Assembly: GCA_010014835.2 (NCBI GenBank)
Contig: JAAAKB020000020.1
Location: forward strand, 867,655 to 902,471
DNA: 34,817 bases
DNA from: Apostichopus leukothele
Taxonomy: Eukaryota > Echinodermata > Holothuroidea > Aspidochirotida > Stichopodidae
Direction of reading: 5' to 3'
Below the pieces are notes generated by a model, which searched no databases, was not told the DNA's origin, and worked only from the letters and a program-made list of their open reading frames with translations. The translations under genes and the position numbers were made by a program. Below, in pieces: positions 1-12,039 of the stretch. Numbering within the stretch: the stretch's first letter is position 1; each line of letters begins with the position of its first letter.

Positions 1-3000
1 ACTTTACCTTGTCTAGAGTGAGCTGGTAATATGTTTAGCACTGTTCACCCTAAAAAACCAATCACTATCTGTCGTGGCCCTTTTTTTCATTCCACCACCA
101 CCAAACTGTCTACGCCTATCAAGACAACTTTTGGTGTTCACCTGGTTGCTCAAGTCCCGGCTAGAATACCTGTACATGCAGTTCAATATGTATTCTTTCT
201 ATTTTGGAAGGTTTATGGGCAAATTTGCTTGGGTTAAAGGCCCATTCTGGGGGTACGGATATCAGTTGCACAAATTGCCTCGGAGATGGACCATACATCT
301 TTAACAATAATCTTTCAAGTCTCTTTCAAATTGCCGAGATAAGATGTGTGTCCTTTTTTTTTCTAAGAAATAAAATTACTCTTGTGTTAAGAGCTGATAC
401 AACGTATCAAATTAATTTTGTTTTGCTAGTTGGATTGATGGTGTGAAATTAAGCACTGAAGCAATATTATTGCATTATTCTAAGAGGCAGATTCATAAAA
501 GAATTTCACTGAATCAATATTCGTGATGAATACCGTAGACCCTGCTGTCGTTGAACTTCTTTCTTCTCAGGAGATCATACTCTAGTGTGGGAGATATTTC
601 CCTTCTTTCTCACATATCCCTAATTTTCTTGAGAGCCATTGACACTATCTGAAATTTTTTCTCTCCTACAGTATGTTAAATCTTGAAAAATATGAAATAC
701 TATTTGTCCCAATTAAAATGTCCTCCCCCCCCCCCCTCAAAAAAGAACAACAGCAAACAAACAACTAAGTACCACCCTTCTTTACATACAGGTTGAAGCA
801 AAGTTTTTCAAGTGTGATCCTTGCAGTTTTCTTATCATTATGACTCTTCAATTTTCCTTTTTTTTTTCACCATCTTTGTCATAATTCTTAGCTTTAATCA
901 GTCATCTATTATGAAAGTATACATTTCAATTAAGTTATATATCTTAACTTATATGTAAAATCTTACAATGTTTACAGCACTGTAATCTGAAAGCAAAATG
1001 TATACTGCATCTTTCTCTTTAAAAGACAAGCAAAATTTTACAATCACATAATGCCAATGAAGCATGATAATGCATCCATCCCATTTGTAAAGTTGTTCAA
1101 TTCATTATTCTGAGAGAGCAGATACGCTGACAAGCAATAACGTATGTTGTTAATATAACTGTTCATTACACCCTCTTCTACAATCACGTATTTTATAAGT
1201 CCGCAAAATAAATCTTTTACAAGAAAAAGGAAAGACAAAATCCTGCAGAAATATATAATGCATGGAGCTGCTTTCATCAAAAACCTTGCCTATTCATAAA
1301 GCATTTCATTATATGAGCGTCTATCCAAACAATCATGGCAGATTTGAAAATCTTTTAATGGCTTCACTTTGAAGTAAAAGTTGGACTCATTTACTGCACT
1401 TCAGCTCTGACTATAAATATGAAACCAATATCCCAAGGGTCTATAAAAACAGTGCCCCTCAATCCCATCATGCCCAGCTATTCAACAGTGCACGTACTAC
1501 AGACTACTGCACAGCAAATTATGTTGCATAACTACGAATTATGTTCCTCGCGCAACTGTGCACGGAAGCCCTGCGAGTTTTACGTAGACATTTGAGAACC
1601 ACGGTAAGTATGAGTCGCTATACACCGCAGTTCTATGATCTCTGCATTGCAGCACACATGTATGCCCAGGCAGGCCGACTGTAGTTGGCTGAAATTAATT
1701 GAGGTTTTTCGAGAGAGAGAAAAAAAAAAAACGGTCGGCACAGCTGTGACACTGTTAGAGTTGGCACGTACGGAAAACGACTCTTGCATTGGGGAGCTGT
1801 GAAAACCACTTTCTCCTACACCGAGGAGATTTGGGCAACACACTAGCTTGTGTATTACAAATATCCTTACGAGGGATTACGAAACAGAGTGTGAATAGAG
1901 GAATGAATAGTCGGTACATTGATAACTCATCAATCACGGCAAGGAGATGGATTTGACGAGGAGCAAATGCTCTGGGAAATGACACATTATAATCAGAATG
2001 ATCAACGTATATAATATGTTACAAGGAATAGAAATGAAGTTTATTAATAGATGTACATTGGGATTCTAATTTCTTTTGATGTGCCGTTAGATGCATAAAT
2101 TTGATGTCGGACAATTAGTTCAAACAAGTTGCCAACATGTTCTTGTCTTCATTACCAAATTTAGAAACAAATTTTTATTACAGCATTTAATTCAAACAGC
2201 CTTTTTTTAATATCAATGTCAATGTTTAGGGTTTACATGTGAGAAGATGAGTTCAATGTAAATGATGTTCATGTTTCCTAGATACATTGCATATATATGC
2301 ATTCACATCTATGACATATGAATTAGGAGTGTACACGTTTACAACCTAACATACATGTCCTTTTGTACAAGCCTAGTAAAAGCAGATAGTGTCAATATAA
2401 ATAAGAAATTATCCTGGATATTAATCAATTCTGTGTGTACAGAAAGTAATACCACAATTGCATCCCAAATACACCCCCCCCTCCCCCCCGGTAAAAAAAA
2501 ACAGGCTTTACCTATAACATGACACCAGCCCAGCTATACCATCTTTAAGCTACATATATCGTGCTCCATGACCGTAAACAGTTACCGGCACTAGAGCGTG
2601 CAGTACATAGCTTGAAGATGATTTGTGGGTCGAGCACATGCGAAGGTCTAAGTTTATAGGATACTGTTTTTCCCTGTCTCCATGGTAGAATGGTTGTAAC
2701 AGAAGTCAATTAATTATAACAGGCACTGTATAATATGAAACCTTGACAACTATATGTCCTTGAGCAATATACATTATATATATTGGATCATAAAGAACAC
2801 TCCGTACCGGCCTTCATATTTTTATTTTTATTATTATTTTTTTTTCCTTCCGTCTCTTTTCTCCAGAAAAATTATGTTCAAGTCATTTTTTTGCCTGTCA
2901 TGTGAAAACTAGTTTAAGTGATAAAGCTTCCTGGTTCTAATCCATCTCACTTTATTTGCTTTCATCTAACCCTTCCTGCATCGGCCTTCTTTACGAGTGG

Positions 3001-3209
3001 GATGATGATCTGAATCGACCATGACATTTATAGTATTTTCCCTTCGCCCTTTTTTTCTCTTGTTTTTTTCCAGGTAAGGAAGGGGTTTTGTTATGTATGC
3101 AATATACACAGTATATGTGCCATTGGAAGCATCATATCCTCCTATTTGCTTTACTTACTCTTTACACTAAGTTTCAAATTGTCATTTATTTAATGATGAG
3201 GGAAATTAT
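1..3209. other. Non-coding AT-rich stretch, probable NALF intron
   Basis: I see no supportable exon here on either strand. Open frames are short, unlike known families, and lack convincing splice sites. The stretch holds poly-C runs (725-736 and about 2475-2490) and scattered A/T runs. Its position downstream of the NALF first exon on the minus strand makes it probable intron 1 of that gene. I looked for the expected second-exon pattern (a PC-x-x-YC type cysteine motif followed by CP) on the minus strand and did not find it. Confidence 0.5.
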
Positions 3210-3331
3210 ACTATAAGCCATCTGTACAGTTTATTACATCAACTAGCACAAAATCTTAAAAACTACTACTTGCACTATAAGCCATCTGTACAGTTTATTA
3301 CATCAACTAGCACAAAATCTTAAAAACTACT
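3210..3331. repeat. Perfect 64-bp tandem duplication
   Basis: Two copies lie head to tail with a period of 64 bp, the first starting at 3210 and the second at 3274. Both begin ACTATAAGCCATCTGTAC and appear identical over 58 bases, to 3331. The lack of differences suggests a recent duplication or an assembly artefact. Confidence 0.9.
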
Positions 3332-3339
3332 TTTAAGGT

Positions 3340-4396
3340 CCATTTTTCTCCGGGCCCTGCAAACGCATTAATCCTGCAGGCAAGGCAAAGTGGACCACAT
3401 TTTTTACTATGCATGTTTGAATGATCATTTACGGACTAGATACAATTGTACCGCAGATGTGTTGGTTCCAGCCTATGGTTACCAATGTTCAGAGATGGCA
3501 GAGCTGGGAAACTGCATGGGGAGGAATATAGTACCCTAGTATACCCCGTCCCCACTTTTTTATCAAGTCTAAAGATTTGCAGTGAAAAAAAAACCTAATA
3601 TGATAGCAAGACGAAGGTAGTCATAACAGTAGCCGGCTATAATCATTGAAACGTTTTTCTGTGCCAGTGATGTTGTCAAAGCCACAAAGAGGCTCAATGA
3701 CATATTTTGCTATTGACTTCATAGAGGACAAAGATTGAAAAATCCCTCTCTCCCCCTCCCCCTCCCCCTCTCCCTTCACCTCCCACAGTCCAAATTGGCC
3801 TCTGCCATCCCTGTGTTTACAACTCAAGTGATTTATAAAAATAAAAGTACATTTGGAAGGGATTTCTATTTTTACTTGATTCTTAAGGCCCACTGATCTT
3901 TAACTAACTTGTAGCTTCTCCAATAATTTAGTATTTTGTCCAAGATTATAAAGCAAGTTGCACTATGCATATGTATATATGCACTAATCTTCATTTGATT
4001 TTAAAGGTTAGCTCACAGTATATATACATGATGTAATATGCACTCATATACCTAAATCACACATTAATAAGATTCATCCTATAGTTATGTAAAGCACATA
4101 TATCCCATTGATCGATCTCTCTATAGAAGCAATGCGTGGTATTTAGTTATGATATTTAGATTTAATAATAGCCTGTCATCATTTCTCTAATAATCTTACA
4201 GAACATTTCGTTTTGATTTTTGCAAAACTGCTCAATCAAGTTGGTATTGCTCACATACATTTTACATGAGCATATATTTATAGCACTTTGTATTGTATAT
4301 ATGCAGCATTATGAATGTAGATTTCATTTTACACTACATGTGCTACTAGGTCTACTATACAGACATTAGACTTTTCTATTTCCAGTTCGTAGATGT
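3340..4396. other. Non-coding stretch with pyrimidine tract
   Basis: No gene is supported. A C/T-only tract of short CCCCCT units occupies about 3745-3785. The rest is AT-rich sequence without recognisable domains, RNA genes or transposon ends. Confidence 0.5.
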
Positions 4397-4745
4397 CACT
4401 GAATTCTGTGTGTATTATATATTAGATTCAAAATACATTATGAACTGAACAAGTACAGCTTGTATGATATCATTCTCTTCACTGATATTGTAGTTAAAGC
4501 ATCTGCTAGCTATGACACATGCTGCATGGTTACAACCAGTACAATCTAGATTTCATTGGATTCTGTGCGTATTGTATTAATGTTACTGTAGATCTGTAGC
4601 AAAGTTGCAGTAGTTTACGTTACAGCTAAGGATATGTTAGCAATGACATCAGTTACTTTCAGTGCTATAAGCTCCAGCATCTAGAATTCACTAGATCCTG
4701 TGTTTTCAACATTAATGTTAGATTCATAGAATACTTTGAAATAAA
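4397..4745. repeat. Degenerate tandem repeat, unit about 135-156 bp
   Basis: Similar segments start at 4397, 4553 and 4688, each with a TCA(C/T)T...AT(T/C)CTGTG core followed by TATTA-rich sequence. The segments between them also align loosely, for example CTAGCTATGACAC near 4506 and TTAGCAATGACATC near 4636. The copies differ by many substitutions and small indels, so this is an old tandem array. A still weaker unit may precede 4397. Confidence 0.45.
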
Positions 4746-5150
4746 GATAAAGCATAGTGAACTTCTTTGATTGAGTGTGGTGTATCTGCTACAGTAGTTA
4801 TAACTTTCAGTAATATTATTTATATAGTAAGTGTTATTTACTTCACTCCTCTCTTACCTGTCTCCTGCTACACTAACACACTTTCCTAGTCTACCACGAC
4901 ACCACTGGTATAATTTTAGCACTGCGCCGTCGGTGACCTCTCTTACGGGTCACTGTACACTATCTCTTCCTTCCAAATTTACCATTCCGAAGGAAAACAT
5001 GTTTTTTCGACTCCATTTTTATATACGCCTTTACTGAAGTTTTCTTGTGTGAATCTTGCTACTTGCGACTGACGAAGGATCAGAACGAAGGTCACTGACA
5101 TGATCGCATATATATACATCTAGTATGGATGTTTAGGGTAACACTTAATG
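4746..5150. other. Non-coding, nothing recognised
   Basis: The only open frame of note (4831-5037, plus) has no recognisable domain and no convincing splice context. I see no gene, RNA or transposon end here. Confidence 0.45.
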
Positions 5151-5176
5151 TACGTGGTAGGCTACGTGGTAGGCTA
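5151..5176. repeat. 12-bp tandem duplication
   Basis: The unit TACGTGGTAGGC occurs twice head to tail, followed by a partial third TAC. It is a short, otherwise unremarkable direct repeat. Confidence 0.7.
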
Positions 5177-5296
5177 CATATTAGCCTAACATGATCATGT
5201 AATAGTCTCATTGCAAATCATGAATAAATTTAACTAACTTTTTAATAACCCGGTTGGAACAATGAAAACCAAATGGGAGTGGAGTTCACTATAAAT

Positions 5297-5422
5297 ATAA
5301 TACAATGAGAGGAAATTTATATAAATATATTTGTTACATAATACAATGAGAGGAAATTTATATATATATTTGTTACATAATACAATGAGAAGAAATTTAT
5401 CTATATATATATATATTTTTTT
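5297..5422. repeat. AT-rich tandem repeat, three units of about 40 bp
   Basis: Units start at 5297 (41 bp), 5338 (39 bp) and 5377 (third, running into a TA-dinucleotide and poly-T stretch). Each begins ATAATACAATGAGA(G/A)G and the first two end in TTTGTTAC. Length differences lie in the internal TA run, which suggests slippage on top of unit duplication. Confidence 0.8.
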
Positions 5423-5962
5423 TTATTTTTCTTTCCAAACTGCATGGGAGAAAATTTACAGTTGAAACTGTAAAAGTACATCTTAAATGCGTCATTCCAT
5501 CTGGATTATTTCAACCTCCCACTCAACAATTACAGTGATACTTTAATTGCTCATCAGAGAATATACCTTTTAATCTTCAAAGTCTTCCAATTCCCCCTAA
5601 TAAGCAGGATTTACAAATCTGTACGAAATGTACTCAAGATGGATAGAAGATAATCGCTTGGTCAAAAAAAAAAAAAACGACAAAATGGTTTCCATAGAGG
5701 TCATCTGCAGTGTAGGCCGGCAATGTGCTTTTGTAGTTCAGTATGCATGGGTGGTCTTCAATTAGTACTAACATACATTGACCATGATATGCAGTGTGCT
5801 TTATATACTTGCATACATGTACATTGGTGGTCTACAGTGTGGTCATAGATTTATTTGTGTATTTATATATGTATAAGATGAAGCAAATTTTCATGATGCA
5901 GTTTACCAAACTTAAGCATTTTTATACTGTATAATAAAATTCCTCTGTTAATTAACTCATGA
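5423..5962. other. Non-coding, nothing recognised
   Basis: This is AT-rich sequence with a poly-A run near 5665. No gene, RNA or mobile element is supported. Confidence 0.45.
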
Positions 5963-6009
5963 CGGTGGAGGGGAGGGGGAGGGGCTGGGGAAGAGGGGAG
6001 GGGCTGGGG
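5963..6009. repeat. G-rich low-complexity tract
   Basis: This short tract is built of GGGGA and GGGGCTGGGG units on the plus strand, with more than four runs of four or more Gs. It has clear G-quadruplex potential and stands out from its AT-rich surroundings. Confidence 0.75.
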
Positions 6010-9000
6010 TAATAGTTAACCTGGTATAACATAAAACCCTCTGCAAGATTAATGTCCAAATTATTGCTACACATATATTCAAAGATGTAGAGCAGATAAT
6101 ATTTTCAGTGATATTCTGGTGGAAGACAAGTTTCGGACCTCAAAACTTAAAAGAGAAAAATATTTCACAATGTTAATTAAAATCCCTGTCTGAAACCGTT
6201 GTTTCTACTTCAAAGATATATTGTTGATGACATGTATTCTATTTTGACTGACTTAAGACTTGGATTCATCCAGGGGAATGGATCACAGTGGGTGGCCTGA
6301 TCAAATTCTTTTCTTAGTTATTCAATTATTTGAATGTATTTATAAATCAAATCCCTTCCATCACTTTTTCTCATCTTCTTTCTTTCTTACTTGCTTTAAT
6401 ATAAAACAAGAGCCATGCATATATGGTCATCCCATCACACACACACACATACATTGAAGATATATATTCAAGCCACAAAATCTTGCTCGCAATTAAAATA
6501 CAGTAAATGAAACATTTTCACATAAAGTGATATCCAGAGAGGCCAATTAATGTGATAAAAATAGATTAAGCCAATATTGTATCAAACAAGAAGAAGAAAA
6601 GAAAAAATGCTGCTCTATACATCAGGGGGAGAAAAAAAAATTCCTTATTGCCTGACATATATTCTGCTTAATAATTAACTTTTTCAATTTTGTTTTCATA
6701 ACCAATTTAAGCATTCCTCTTTGCTATGAGACTATGAATTGGCACTATGAGAAAAGCAAACAACCTTTACATATAAAGGCACAATATAGGCGATTGAGGC
6801 AGGAAAATTGGCAAATCAATGGTATTGACTCTTCATATTTGAAGATTTATGGTAAAAGCTCTCCAAAAGAATTACTGATGTGCAGTCAGGTAACTGGAGA
6901 CTGTGTGAGTATTCGTATAGCTTGTGCCAAAAGAAAGAGAAAGACTAGCACACACAAGAAACAAGATGAAATATTATGATTTAAGTCTTTTGAGATAATC
7001 AGGATAACTGTTACGATGGATTGAGGTACAACGAAGGAAGGGGAAGGGAGAAAGAACTTGAATGACATTTCCACTCGTTTCTTAAAAACACCTGATATAT
7101 GCTACTAATTTTAAGGACATCTTTCCGGACATATCTGTGAATAATGATCACAGAATTAGTTTGCTAATGCCACATTCTTAATTTCAATTTCCTTCATAAA
7201 CATCTTCAACTACAAAATCATCATGATGATTTTTTTTTACTTTTACATTTTGCAGTTACCTCCCCATAAACTTTGTTCCGATACTGGGGGTTGGAGTGGG
7301 TGCAGAAGAGAGGTTCTGATAGGGCATGCAGTACACTCATATTGGTTGACTGTGCCCTCATGCCCCTATTTCAGATATTCCTGTTCTCTCGTAGCAATTT
7401 TCAAGCACAAAATTACATTTCTGACATTTCTTTGGAATGTAGATATCCTTCTCTTGTTGTTTGTCTTGCAAATGTTTGGAGAGGGATTGGGCCCCCCCCC
7501 CCCCTTATCTCTTGACCAGGCCCATAATCAGAATAATCGATTTGGGGAGGGAGGACACATTAACACAGGATGATAAGAATTTTCTTTGTGTAAAAGTCAG
7601 TGCTATGATAGAGAAAACTTCATTCCAACTAACAGACAAGCTTTTGTATGTAAAACTAACACAATACATAACATGTTTAGCTCCCTTTACATCATTTAAA
7701 TATGGACAAAAGTCCACACTGATGACTAGCTCAATACTGTGTCTGTTTCCATATACTCAGAAAAGAAGGGAAATCTTTCACCTGGATAAATAGCAATTCA
7801 GAGTGACAAAAAAAAGTCTTCTTTATCAAGCGAGAAGGGGGAAAATGTGAAAAGAACAAGCACTTACTTATTCAATTAAAAGATTAATGCAATCGGTTTT
7901 CAGACATACGCAAAAGGATGCTATGTACGTTCATCGAGAGTTGCGTGTTTTAAATGTCATACCTTTCTTGAGAATGTCAAAAGTTGAAAAGCTGTTTTCT
8001 ATGGGTTTTGAGTAAATTGTCGGGGAGTGCTTTGCACTTGAAAGAAACGAATACCCCTTTCACCAACGGAATCTTACGTTGAGTGTTTTCATTAACAGTG
8101 GTCTGGATAATATATCATAAAGAGTAGTGTCTTTATAGGTCTTATATTTCTACTAAGTTACAATTTGAGTAGTTCTCCTTCTTCAGTTTTTTCTCAAGAT
8201 TTTCCTGCAATCATTCTCTTGGATACTATGTACATGTACATATAATATGCAAAAGATTTCTGTTGCACAGGATTATCTTTCTTGAGATAGGAAAATGAAG
8301 CTCTCTTCATACATTCAGAGTTTTCTTTCTTTCTTTTTCTTCTTCTTCTTTTTTCTCTCCTTCCATTTTCTCTTCATAGATATTGCCCTATTTACAGAGA
8401 TGCGACTTAACAATACAGCAATCACTAAAGTCAGGTAATAGGTCTAACAATATTATTAACTAGTCTGCCACGACGAGAATAACGTTTGGCTAAAAGATTT
8501 ATTTATCTTTCTCTTGCATGCTATTATTCCATGCAATTCAAGTTACCATAGTGTGAACACATTGGCACAGTGTCTTCTGCGACCTATTTAAGAACGGACG
8601 CTAATACTTTAGACATAATTATACAATACTGTACCAACATGACAAATTGTACCTATAAATTGTCAAATATATCGTCATACCAATGTGCAAAATGGTGAGC
8701 AGGCATAAAATATATCCCTGGATGAATTAATTTCATTCGCCAAGCCTATTAATTAGGACAAAATTTCCATGTTCAAATTATTAAAAGCGCTATCTTGTGT
8801 GTAGACACACAACATACCTTTTCCAATGCACAAGCAGTTGCATTTTACCATTATAGACACGAAAGATCTCACAGAGGACTCTTATGTATATTATATCTTT
8901 GCCACATCACGAGATACATGTACACATGTCAGTAGGGCACTAAGCCGACAAACAATTTTTAAAGCTTTTAGGCTTCGGTACGCTCTCGTGTCTCGAGTCT

Positions 9001-9203
9001 TGATTGAGTCTGTCCTTTAGTGGTCAGAAATAATTATATACAGGAGGCGTTCTAATTTGCATTACATTAATGGGTTTATTAAATGATATTAAATTCTATG
9101 AGTGAAATAAATATCTAACGAAATAGGAGCCAGGGAATATCTGCTCAAGTTGGAGGTGTTAAAAACATTTGCAGATTTATAGACACTAATGCTATTTCAT
9201 TCC
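6010..9203. other. Non-coding stretch, probable NALF intron
   Basis: Open frames at 6734-6979, 7223-7573 and 7461-7793 (plus) have no recognisable domain, overlap one another in different frames and include simple repeats, so I do not call them genes. A short CA run lies near 6437-6450, a 13-C run at 7492-7504 and a T/C-rich tract at about 8325-8368. No RNA gene or transposon end is seen. Confidence 0.5.
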
Positions 9204-9224
9204 TGCATGCATGCATGCATGCAT
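9204..9224. repeat. (TGCA)n microsatellite
   Basis: Five tandem TGCA units form a self-complementary microsatellite. No other function is apparent. Confidence 0.85.
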
Positions 9225-9630
9225 ACATGCAGTTACTCATTTCAAGAGTAGCATGTGAAGTCTCCTATAAGCCTAGCTATCAACAATCTGTAAAAATTAA
9301 GATATATCCCAGTGGCAAAATTCAGCCCTTAAAAGCATCATGTCTATTTTTATGGAATAAATCATGTGACTTACTGGACATTTCCTGTGGTTCACTCATT
9401 TTCAGAATCAGAACTATGAGAGTTGCCGTGAACAAAACCTGTTTCACACCAAAAAGCCTGCTGATAAGCATAAATACATCTTACACAGGTATGTACAGTG
9501 TATATGTACAGTATACATCAAATGCCATTAATAAGCAGATGATTAAGTGACTAGCTTTGGTCATGATAGCCCTCGTGGGATCAGGATTCTCTTCGGAATG
9601 GAGATTACGATTACGATTCTGATTACACGA

Positions 9631-9970
9631 GATATATATAGTCTTCACTATACAGGCGCGTAGCCAAGGGGGGGGGCCAAAGGGGGCAACCGCCCCCCCC
9701 TTGACCATATTTTTTTTATGATATAAAAAATGCTTAGATGCAACTAACAAGGCCTGGAAAGTGCCATTTCCAGCGATCTGGGAGGCATTTTCGACCAAAC
9801 TTTTCTTGTACGCTTCGCGCCAACACATGGTGGTGCAACGCTTAGATAGTTTGCTACAGCTGCTACAGTTTTCGCCCCTCCCGGCTTGGCAAATTCCTCG
9901 CTACTCCCCTGTCACTATATATTATAGATATATAGTCTTCACTATATATTACGGATATGTAGTCTTGACC
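9631..9970. repeat. AT-rich tandem repeat interrupted by a DNA transposon
   Basis: Units resembling GATATATAGTCTTCACTATA occur at about 9631-9652, 9926-9945 and, more diverged (GGATATGTAGTCTTGAC), at about 9953-9969. The 9653-9911 element sits inside this array, splitting one unit from the next. The intact units to the right indicate what the target looked like before insertion. Confidence 0.65.
9653..9911 (+). mobile_element. hAT-like non-autonomous DNA transposon (MITE), 259 bp
   Basis: The left end reads CAGGCGCGTAGCCAAGG. The reverse complement of the right end reads CAGGGGAGTAGCGAGG, matching in 12 of 16 positions. Both ends start CAGG and are followed by G-rich runs. The same 8 bases, TCACTATA, flank the element on both sides (9645-9652 and 9912-9919). 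An 8-bp target-site duplication with CAG...CTG ends is typical of the hAT superfamily. There is no transposase frame, so it would depend on enzyme made elsewhere. Orientation is arbitrary. One caution is that the insertion lies in a local tandem repeat containing the same 8-mer, which weakens the duplication argument slightly. Open frames that span it are shadows. Confidence 0.7.
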
Positions 9971-11028
9971 GCACAATACTGTATTAGATCTCCCTTGCAC
10001 TCCCAAATGTGAACAATTCTTTGGTTTCATGAAGAAAACTTTACATCTGATATCACCTACAAAGCTGCAAATTACCTTCATTCTTCATTTCCTTTCGGCT
10101 CACTTAAATAGGACGACGTTAAACTGAATTCTAACAGTCTCTCGTTACAATTAAGTAGTGTCTATATGGATGGGTATATGTACAGAAACTTGATATTTCA
10201 CATGAAAAACTTTTGATGCAGGTTAGAGTGACCTCTATATGGATTGTAGGTTTCAAGACATCTTATAAAATAACTTGAAAATGATCTCACAACACTGCTT
10301 CAACTTAAGTTATAAAATCATCGGTGGGTGGAGCAGGAGAGCTGGTACTATTACTGTTAATCCATTCCTTTATAAGGTCTAATAACTCTAACAAAAGACA
10401 CAATGTTAACTTCATACAAGAACCAGAGAAACAATCAATTTGAAATGCATTGTATGCATAATTACAAACGGCAAAAAAACCTCATATTTTCCAATCAATT
10501 CTTCTTCATTCTTGCCGTTAATGGAAATGTCCAAATGATTTCGTATGGCAGATGAAGCAGTCCAGCCTCTCCAGGGACCGATGAGCCTCTGGGGTGTTTA
10601 ACGAGTCATTACCAGGAAACAAAAATGGATGTTGAAATACAGCCTGCACTAATTGTTTTATCACTGGTCTAAGAAACATTAAAACTTGAATTTTGTGCCT
10701 AAAGTCCTCCTTTTAAGTTGAAAGTATTTAATTGATGGTTGAATGTACATGTAAATAACATTTTACGAGATGGGAACGTGAACAACAGAGAACAATACAA
10801 CATGAAACTCCTGCTCTATGGTGAACCTTCACACCTGCAGTATAGAAGCAGCAGTGGGATCTTCCAGTCACACAAAAGTATGCCCGGCTTCAAAGCTACA
10901 AAGGGATGCATTTAAGCTCCCAATAAACAGCAAAAACAATACCAAGGGATGTCTATCTTAAATGTTTCTTCAACAAACTTAGCAAAGTTCTGTAGTGAAA
11001 AAAAAGAAAAGAAAAAAAAAAAACTTAC
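9971..11028 (-). other. Start of NALF intron 1
   Basis: This lies directly downstream (minus strand) of the donor site GTAAGT at 11023-11028. It begins with a long T/C-rich run on the minus strand, then ordinary AT-rich sequence. No exon or mobile element is recognised. The reading frame of the first exon continues about 38 codons into this intron before a stop, which is read-through of intron sequence and should not be counted as protein. Confidence 0.6.
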
Positions 11029-11031
11029 TTT
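11023..11031 (-). promoter_or_regulatory. 5' splice site of NALF exon 1
   Basis: On the minus strand the junction reads AAA|GTAAGT, close to the full metazoan donor consensus. It falls directly after the conserved CDDCK residues, where similarity to the FAM155 family stops and the frame turns into low-complexity F/S codons. This fixes the exon end at 11029. Confidence 0.85.
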
Positions 11032-11610
11032 GCAGTCATCGCACTTCCACATGGAGTATTCTTCATTAGGATCACAGTCATATCTGGCTAAAACTTTCTC
11101 GTAGTCCTCAAAGTACTTTCTCGTATTTGCATCGTAATCCAAGAACTCCTCGACACACGCCGAACAATTGCGGTCTCCGGATTTACAGTGGTCCAAATAA
11201 TCAGTCCTCCATTTGCAAAATAAACCGGTCACATTGGAACAATTATTGGGAAGCGCGCAGATTTTGCTTATGTCTTTCGCTGAAATGCCTTCACAACTTA
11301 CATTCTTTGGAGAACCTGTTGAGATGTCTGGTAGAGTCGCAAATGACGAATAGGTATAAGTTACATACATTTCTGTGGTATATAAGGTTGTGTTGCCACT
11401 CGCTATTGCTGCTACCGTGTTTTGAGCAGCACCTTTTGGAGTGACAGCAAAGAAGCATAGGATACCAAGGTATATGAGTGCAATGAAATTGACACTTGAC
11501 AGGCAGCTTGGGCGACGCCATTGCATCTGACGCACCAAGTCTGTACATCTGTGAACTTCCGTATCCACCAATACAAATCGATATTCCCCATTGTAGAACC
11601 TCAAAGTCAT
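11029..11610 (-). CDS. NALCN channel auxiliary factor (FAM155/NLF-1 family), first coding exon
   Basis: This exon encodes 194 residues of a homologue of NALF1/FAM155A. In animals that family is a membrane glycoprotein that helps fold, traffic and activate the sodium-leak channel NALCN, which sets resting potential in neurons. Seen here: a short cytosolic N-terminus, one hydrophobic segment at residues about 40-55 (FIALIYLGILCFFAV), then an extracellular part with ten cysteines (106, 118, 124, 132, 142, 149, 152, 179, 190, 193). There are five N-glycosylation sequons (N73, N103, N123, N126, N148). The signature runs from NCSACVEEF (148-156), through a charged helix with KYFEDYEKVL (165-174), to EEYSMWKCDDCK (183-194), closely matching the FAM155 pattern as I remember it. 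The ATG is the first after an in-frame stop two codons upstream. The exon ends in AAA|GTAAGT, a phase-0 donor. The second cysteine-rich half must come from later exons, not found here. Human relatives are over 400 residues with a long low-complexity linker that is absent here. Family identity is fairly secure; which paralogue it is cannot be told. Confidence 0.82.
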
Positions 11611-12039
11611 ATTTCAGACATTACAGGCCGGAGTTGTATGGCACTTCATAGACGCAAACTCAGGACTTGCAACATATACCTTGAACAATGCCAACATGAA
11701 GATAACCAATTAGTACTGGAACCTAGTAGTAATTGTGGACACGACCGAAAACTACTAACATCTAGTATGGCAGACAGCCTGTGGATGAAAAAAAAAAATT
11801 ACATGATTGGTAATTATCATGACATTTATAGGTCATTATAACTGAACATTATATATTATCAGCTTGAAAGATGAATAAATTCATAAAGAACACAGATCAT
11901 AAGGGCTGACGAGTAGGTCTCTGATGAAGTCTGGTTTCAGTAGCCTCAATGAAGAAGGAATGGAAAATGGCTATCAAGATACGTGCACACAGTTCCTGAA
12001 AGTTCTATAATACATTTGACTATAGACACACTTTTGGTG
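11611..12039. other. 5' flank of the NALF exon, no core promoter recognised
   Basis: This must contain 5' untranslated sequence or a 5' intron and promoter of the minus-strand NALF gene. I see no TATA box, initiator or CpG-rich patch that would place a start site. Overlapping plus-strand frames (11521-11841) are not like any known protein. Confidence 0.4.

Noticed and set aside
9481-10081. Minus-strand frames of 72 to 115 codons
   Set aside because: They run across the hAT-like MITE and the AT-rich tandem repeat and show no domain.
10912-11028. C-terminal extension of the NALF exon (poly-Phe, then FAKFVEETF)
   Set aside because: It follows a near-perfect splice donor, is encoded by a T-run, and lacks FAM155 similarity, so it is intron read-through.
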